From NCBI GenBank assembly GCA_031553435.1, contig JAVBLQ010000069.1, forward strand, positions 1-36,966: a stretch of 36,966 nucleotides of DNA. The letters are read 5' to 3'. Positions 34,700 to 36,966 of the stretch are shown one piece after another. The notes beneath the pieces were generated by a model. That model was not told the origin of the DNA and ran no database searches. It saw only the letters and a program-made list of their open reading frames with translations. The position numbers and the translations under genes were made by a program. Every line of letters starts with the position of its first letter. The stretch's first letter is position 1. Source of the DNA: JAVBLQ01 sp031553435 (lineage in GTDB: Bacteria; Bacteroidota; Bacteroidia; Bacteroidales; Azobacteroidaceae).

Positions 34700-34724
34700 T
34701 TAACAATTGATAATTTTCAATTCT
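34698..34724 (+). repeat. AATTNNN heptamer tract between transporter and galK
   Basis: Units AATTAAC, AATTGAT, AATTTTC and the partial AATTCT start inside the transporter TAA stop and end 6 bp before the galK ATG. It resembles the tract at 945-972. Confidence 0.65.
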
Positions 34725-34730
34725 AAAAAC

Positions 34731-35879
34731 ATGAACACATTAACAATCAGAGAAAAATTTAAATCGCTTTACGGAGCAGCAGGAACACTGTATTCCTCAC
34801 CTGGTCGAATCAATATCATCGGAGAACATACCGATTACAATGGTGGATTTGTCCTCCCTGGCGCCATTGATAAAGCAATGTATTGTGAAATCAAACCCAA
34901 TGAAACCGATAAAATTCGCGCTTATGCATTGGATTTGGATGAATCATGTGAATTCGGATTAAGAGAAATCGATAAGCCTGAGAAAAATTGGGCAAGATAT
35001 ATTTTCGGAGTATGCCGTGAAATGTCTAAGCGGGGCAAAGAAGTTTCCGGTTTTGACATTGTTATTTCGGGAGATGTACCTCTTGGAGCTGGTATGTCAT
35101 CTTCCGCAGCTTTGGAAAGTTGTGTAGGCTTTGCATTAAATGATCAATTCAATCTTGGTTTTGATCGTTTCGAACTGGCCAAAATCGGACAAGCAACAGA
35201 GCATAACTATTGCGGAGTTAAATGCGGTATTATGGATCAATTTGCTTCTTGTTTCGGAAAAGAAGGCTCCCTGATACGTTTGGATTGCCGTTCATTGAAA
35301 TACGAATATGTTCCTTTTAATCCGGTAGGATATAAAGTTGTTTTGATCAATACTTGTGTTGCTCACGAATTAGCATCTTCGGCATACAATAAACGCCGCG
35401 AATCATGTGAAAATGTGGTAGCTGCCATTGCCAAACATCATCCTGAAGTGAAACTGCTTCGCGATGCCAATATGGATATGTTGAAAGAAGTGAAAAATGA
35501 AGTCAGCGCAGAAGATTATATGCGTGCCGAATTCGTTATCGAAGAAATTCAACGTCTGCTGGATGCTTGTGAAGCATTGAAAAAAGGAGATTATGAAACT
35601 GTCGGACAAAAAATGTATGGTACTCACGAAGGTTTGAGTAAAAAATATGAAGTAAGTTGTCCGGAACTCGACTTTTTGAACGATATGGCCAAAGAATGCG
35701 GTGTTACCGGATCCCGGGTAATGGGAGGCGGTTTCGGCGGTTGTACTATCAACATGGTAAAAGAAGATTTACACGATGCGTTTATTGCCAAGGTTACAGA
35801 AGCTTATGAGAAAAAATTCGGTATTAAGCCCAAAGTATATGATGTAGTCATTAAAGATGGAGCCAGAAAAATAGTTTAA
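34731..35879 (+). CDS. galK: Galactokinase
   Basis: GalK phosphorylates galactose to galactose 1-phosphate in the Leloir pathway. The 382-residue protein (the same length as E. coli GalK) has the galactokinase signature GRINIIGEHTDYNGG (25-39), the GHMP ATP loop PLGAGMSSSAALES (117-130), catalytic Asp in CGIMDQFAS (about Asp169) and C-terminal VMGGGFGGCTI. ATG 34731 is chosen over an upstream in-frame TTG (34707) inside the repeat tract. It completes the galM-MFS-galK operon; galT and galE are not in the window. Confidence 0.96.
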   Translation: MNTLTIREKFKSLYGAAGTLYSSPGRINIIGEHTDYNGGFVLPGAIDKAMYCEIKPNETDKIRAYALDLDESCEFGLREIDKPEKNWARYIFGVCREMSKRGKEVSGFDIVISGDVPLGAGMSSSAALESCVGFALNDQFNLGFDRFELAKIGQATEHNYCGVKCGIMDQFASCFGKEGSLIRLDCRSLKYEYVPFNPVGYKVVLINTCVAHELASSAYNKRRESCENVVAAIAKHHPEVKLLRDANMDMLKEVKNEVSAEDYMRAEFVIEEIQRLLDACEALKKGDYETVGQKMYGTHEGLSKKYEVSCPELDFLNDMAKECGVTGSRVMGGGFGGCTINMVKEDLHDAFIAKVTEAYEKKFGIKPKVYDVVIKDGARKIV

Positions 35880-35887
35880 ACAGAAAG

Positions 35888-35937
35888 ACACGAAGACACG
35901 AAGGCACGAAGGAAATTTAAACTTCGTGTCTTCGTGT
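35888..35937 (+). terminator. Hairpin after galK built of ACACGAAG units
   Basis: ACACGAAGACACGAAG (35888-35903) and CTTCGTGTCTTCGTGT (35922-35937) pair perfectly over 16 bp, with an extra GCACGAAGG unit in the loop. TTTTAAAACC follows. It probably ends or stabilises the gal transcript. The unit here is 8 nt, not 7. Confidence 0.7.
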
Positions 35938-35985
35938 TTTAAAACCTTTCCCCACTTCTCAACGTTGTAACCTTATTAAATTACA

Positions 35986-36120
35986 GTGAAAGGTGAAGGT
36001 CGCTTCGCTCCCTGTGAAGGGTGAAAGTCGCTTTGCTCCTTCGTGAACTCGCTATGCTCGTGGTGAAGGGGAAAAATAATTCACCTTTCACAAGGGAACG
36101 TAGTGACCTTCCCCTTTCAC
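35986..36120. repeat. TCGCTTCGCTC-type inverted repeat before the integrase
   Basis: Arms near 35986-36027 and 36080-36120 are imperfect reverse complements containing GTGAAAGG, GAAGGTC and a TCGCTTCGCTC/GAACGTAGTGA core. The middle has further GTGAA and TCGCTATGCTC units. It belongs to the family at 3212-3353. The right arm ends 15 bp before the integrase ATG. Confidence 0.75.
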
Positions 36121-36135
36121 AAAAAAACTAAGGTT

Positions 36136-36966
36136 ATGAAATCAACCAGTATCCGTCTCAAGTTCCGTCCTTCCACCCTTCCCGGCTGCGAAGGTTCGCT
36201 TTTCTTCCAGTTCATCCGCAACCGGGAGGTCAAGGTATTAACTACCCAGTATAAACTTTTTCCTGAAGAATGGAATCCTCTTCTGGAAAAAGTCAAGCTC
36301 GGGTGTTCTACTCCTCTGCGTGAAGCCTACCTTCAAAAACTTTCTTCCGATCTTTCCCGTGAGCGAGAAAACCTGGAAAGTAACATTCGCTATTTGGAAA
36401 AATCCGATAGTTTCAATCTTTCAATGTTTGTTGAGCATTACCGCCGGAACAACAGTTGCTGCCTGCTTTCGATTCTTGCTTTGGAGTTGGAGCAATTCCT
36501 TTTAAAATCCGGCCGTATCCGTACCGCCCGTGCTTACCGGGATGCCGCACGCAATTTCATCCGCTTCAATGGTGGTCAGGATTTTCCTTTGGAACAGCTC
36601 GATAGTAGCCGTATCAAGGAATATGAAACCTGGATGAAATTCAAAGGCAATAAACAGAACACCACCTCTTTCTACATGCGCAACCTCCGTATGATCCATA
36701 AAGCAGCCGTAGAAAGACGATTGATCGCCCCTCCGAATGAAGATATCTTCGCCCATGTTTTTACAGGTGTAGCCAAAACAAAGAAACGTGCGGTCAAACA
36801 GGAAGTTTTTAAAGAACTTGCAGCAATGGATCTTAGCATGTCTTCATCCATAAATAAGAAAGAGAAAGAAGAAAAAGAGAAGGAAATCAACAAACTCGAA
36901 TTCTCCCGCGACCTGTTTATCCTGAGTTTTTACCTCCGCGGCATTTCCTTCATCGACATGGCTTAT
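36136..36966 (+). CDS. Tyrosine recombinase/integrase, N-terminal part (runs off the window)
   Basis: An open frame of 277 codons runs from ATG 36136 to the last base. It has the Bacteroidetes integrase layout: an N-terminal arm-binding domain (MKSTSIRLKFRPSTLPGCEG, then FFQFIRNREVKVLTTQYKLF), a SAM-like core-binding domain (about 105-205, with RTARAYRDAARNFIRF and FYMRNLRMIHKAAVERRLI) and the start of the catalytic domain, where FYLRGISFIDMAY supplies the first catalytic Arg (Arg268). A Lys/Glu-rich insert is at about 240-254. Codons end in C far more often than in the neighbours, pointing to transfer. The remaining catalytic residues lie beyond the window. Such enzymes drive mobile elements or DNA inversions. 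Confidence 0.9.
   Translation, partial: MKSTSIRLKFRPSTLPGCEGSLFFQFIRNREVKVLTTQYKLFPEEWNPLLEKVKLGCSTPLREAYLQKLSSDLSRERENLESNIRYLEKSDSFNLSMFVEHYRRNNSCCLLSILALELEQFLLKSGRIRTARAYRDAARNFIRFNGGQDFPLEQLDSSRIKEYETWMKFKGNKQNTTSFYMRNLRMIHKAAVERRLIAPPNEDIFAHVFTGVAKTKKRAVKQEVFKELAAMDLSMSSSINKKEKEEKEKEINKLEFSRDLFILSFYLRGISFIDMAY

Noticed and set aside
1..36966. tRNA and rRNA genes
   Set aside because: I saw no CCA-ended cloverleaf arms or conserved rRNA stretches in the gene gaps, although short gaps were only read by eye.

Overview
The window looks like chromosomal DNA from a member of the Bacteroidales (Bacteroidota), near Parabacteroides, Dysgonomonas or Bacteroides. The evidence is an AT-rich sequence with AAA/TTT-rich leaders instead of strong Shine-Dalgarno sites, several TAnnTTTG promoter elements, and Bacteroidales gene neighbourhoods: parE-coaD-S41 protease, ftsK-lolA-trxB, DUF5063-exonuclease-RlmI, xylR(Nudix)-xylB-xylA-xylE and galM-MFS-galK. 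The genus was not tested.

Layout. (1) 1-3211: the 3' end of an ABC-2 drug-export operon (two ATPases and two permeases). (2) 3437-9830: a second efflux operon (TetR regulator, TolC-like outer-membrane protein, lipoprotein adaptor, RND pump), followed by a small PII-like gene overlapping miaA and then an ABC exporter. (3) 12992-19343: L-serine dehydratase, convergent with the exporter; a divergent GNAT-like protein; then parE, coaD and a C-terminal-processing protease. (4) 19411-23621, minus strand: trxB, lolA, ftsK. (5) 23742-26122: DUF5063 protein, DEDDy exonuclease and an RlmI-like rRNA methyltransferase. (6) 26123-26552: a non-coding stretch with a candidate promoter, operator and small RNA. 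(7) 26553-32006, minus strand: the D-xylose operon. (8) 32302-35879: the galactose operon, divergent from xylose across a shared control region. (9) From 36136 to the end: the 5' part of a Bacteroidetes tyrosine recombinase with different base use.

The most unusual signal lies between the genes. Many junctions carry short tandem units, mostly 7 nt (GTTACNN, TGGAAAN, AATTGAN, TTGAAAG-like, GGTGCAC), often followed by their reverse complement, which makes long hairpins. The same tracts supply stop codons or protein tails to neighbouring genes. One pair of arms is special. Near-identical 31-nt inverted repeats (29 of 31 positions match) at 29300-29330 and 29743-29773 enclose a single gene for a four-helix-bundle (S23/Avd-like) protein, inserted between xylB and xylA. 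The right arm encodes the last ten residues of XylB. This layout, a stem around a four-helix-bundle reading frame, matches 23S rRNA intervening sequences, but here it sits inside an mRNA operon. It is the best candidate for an undescribed system in the window.

All calls come from reading the sequence. No homology search, folding or expression data were available.
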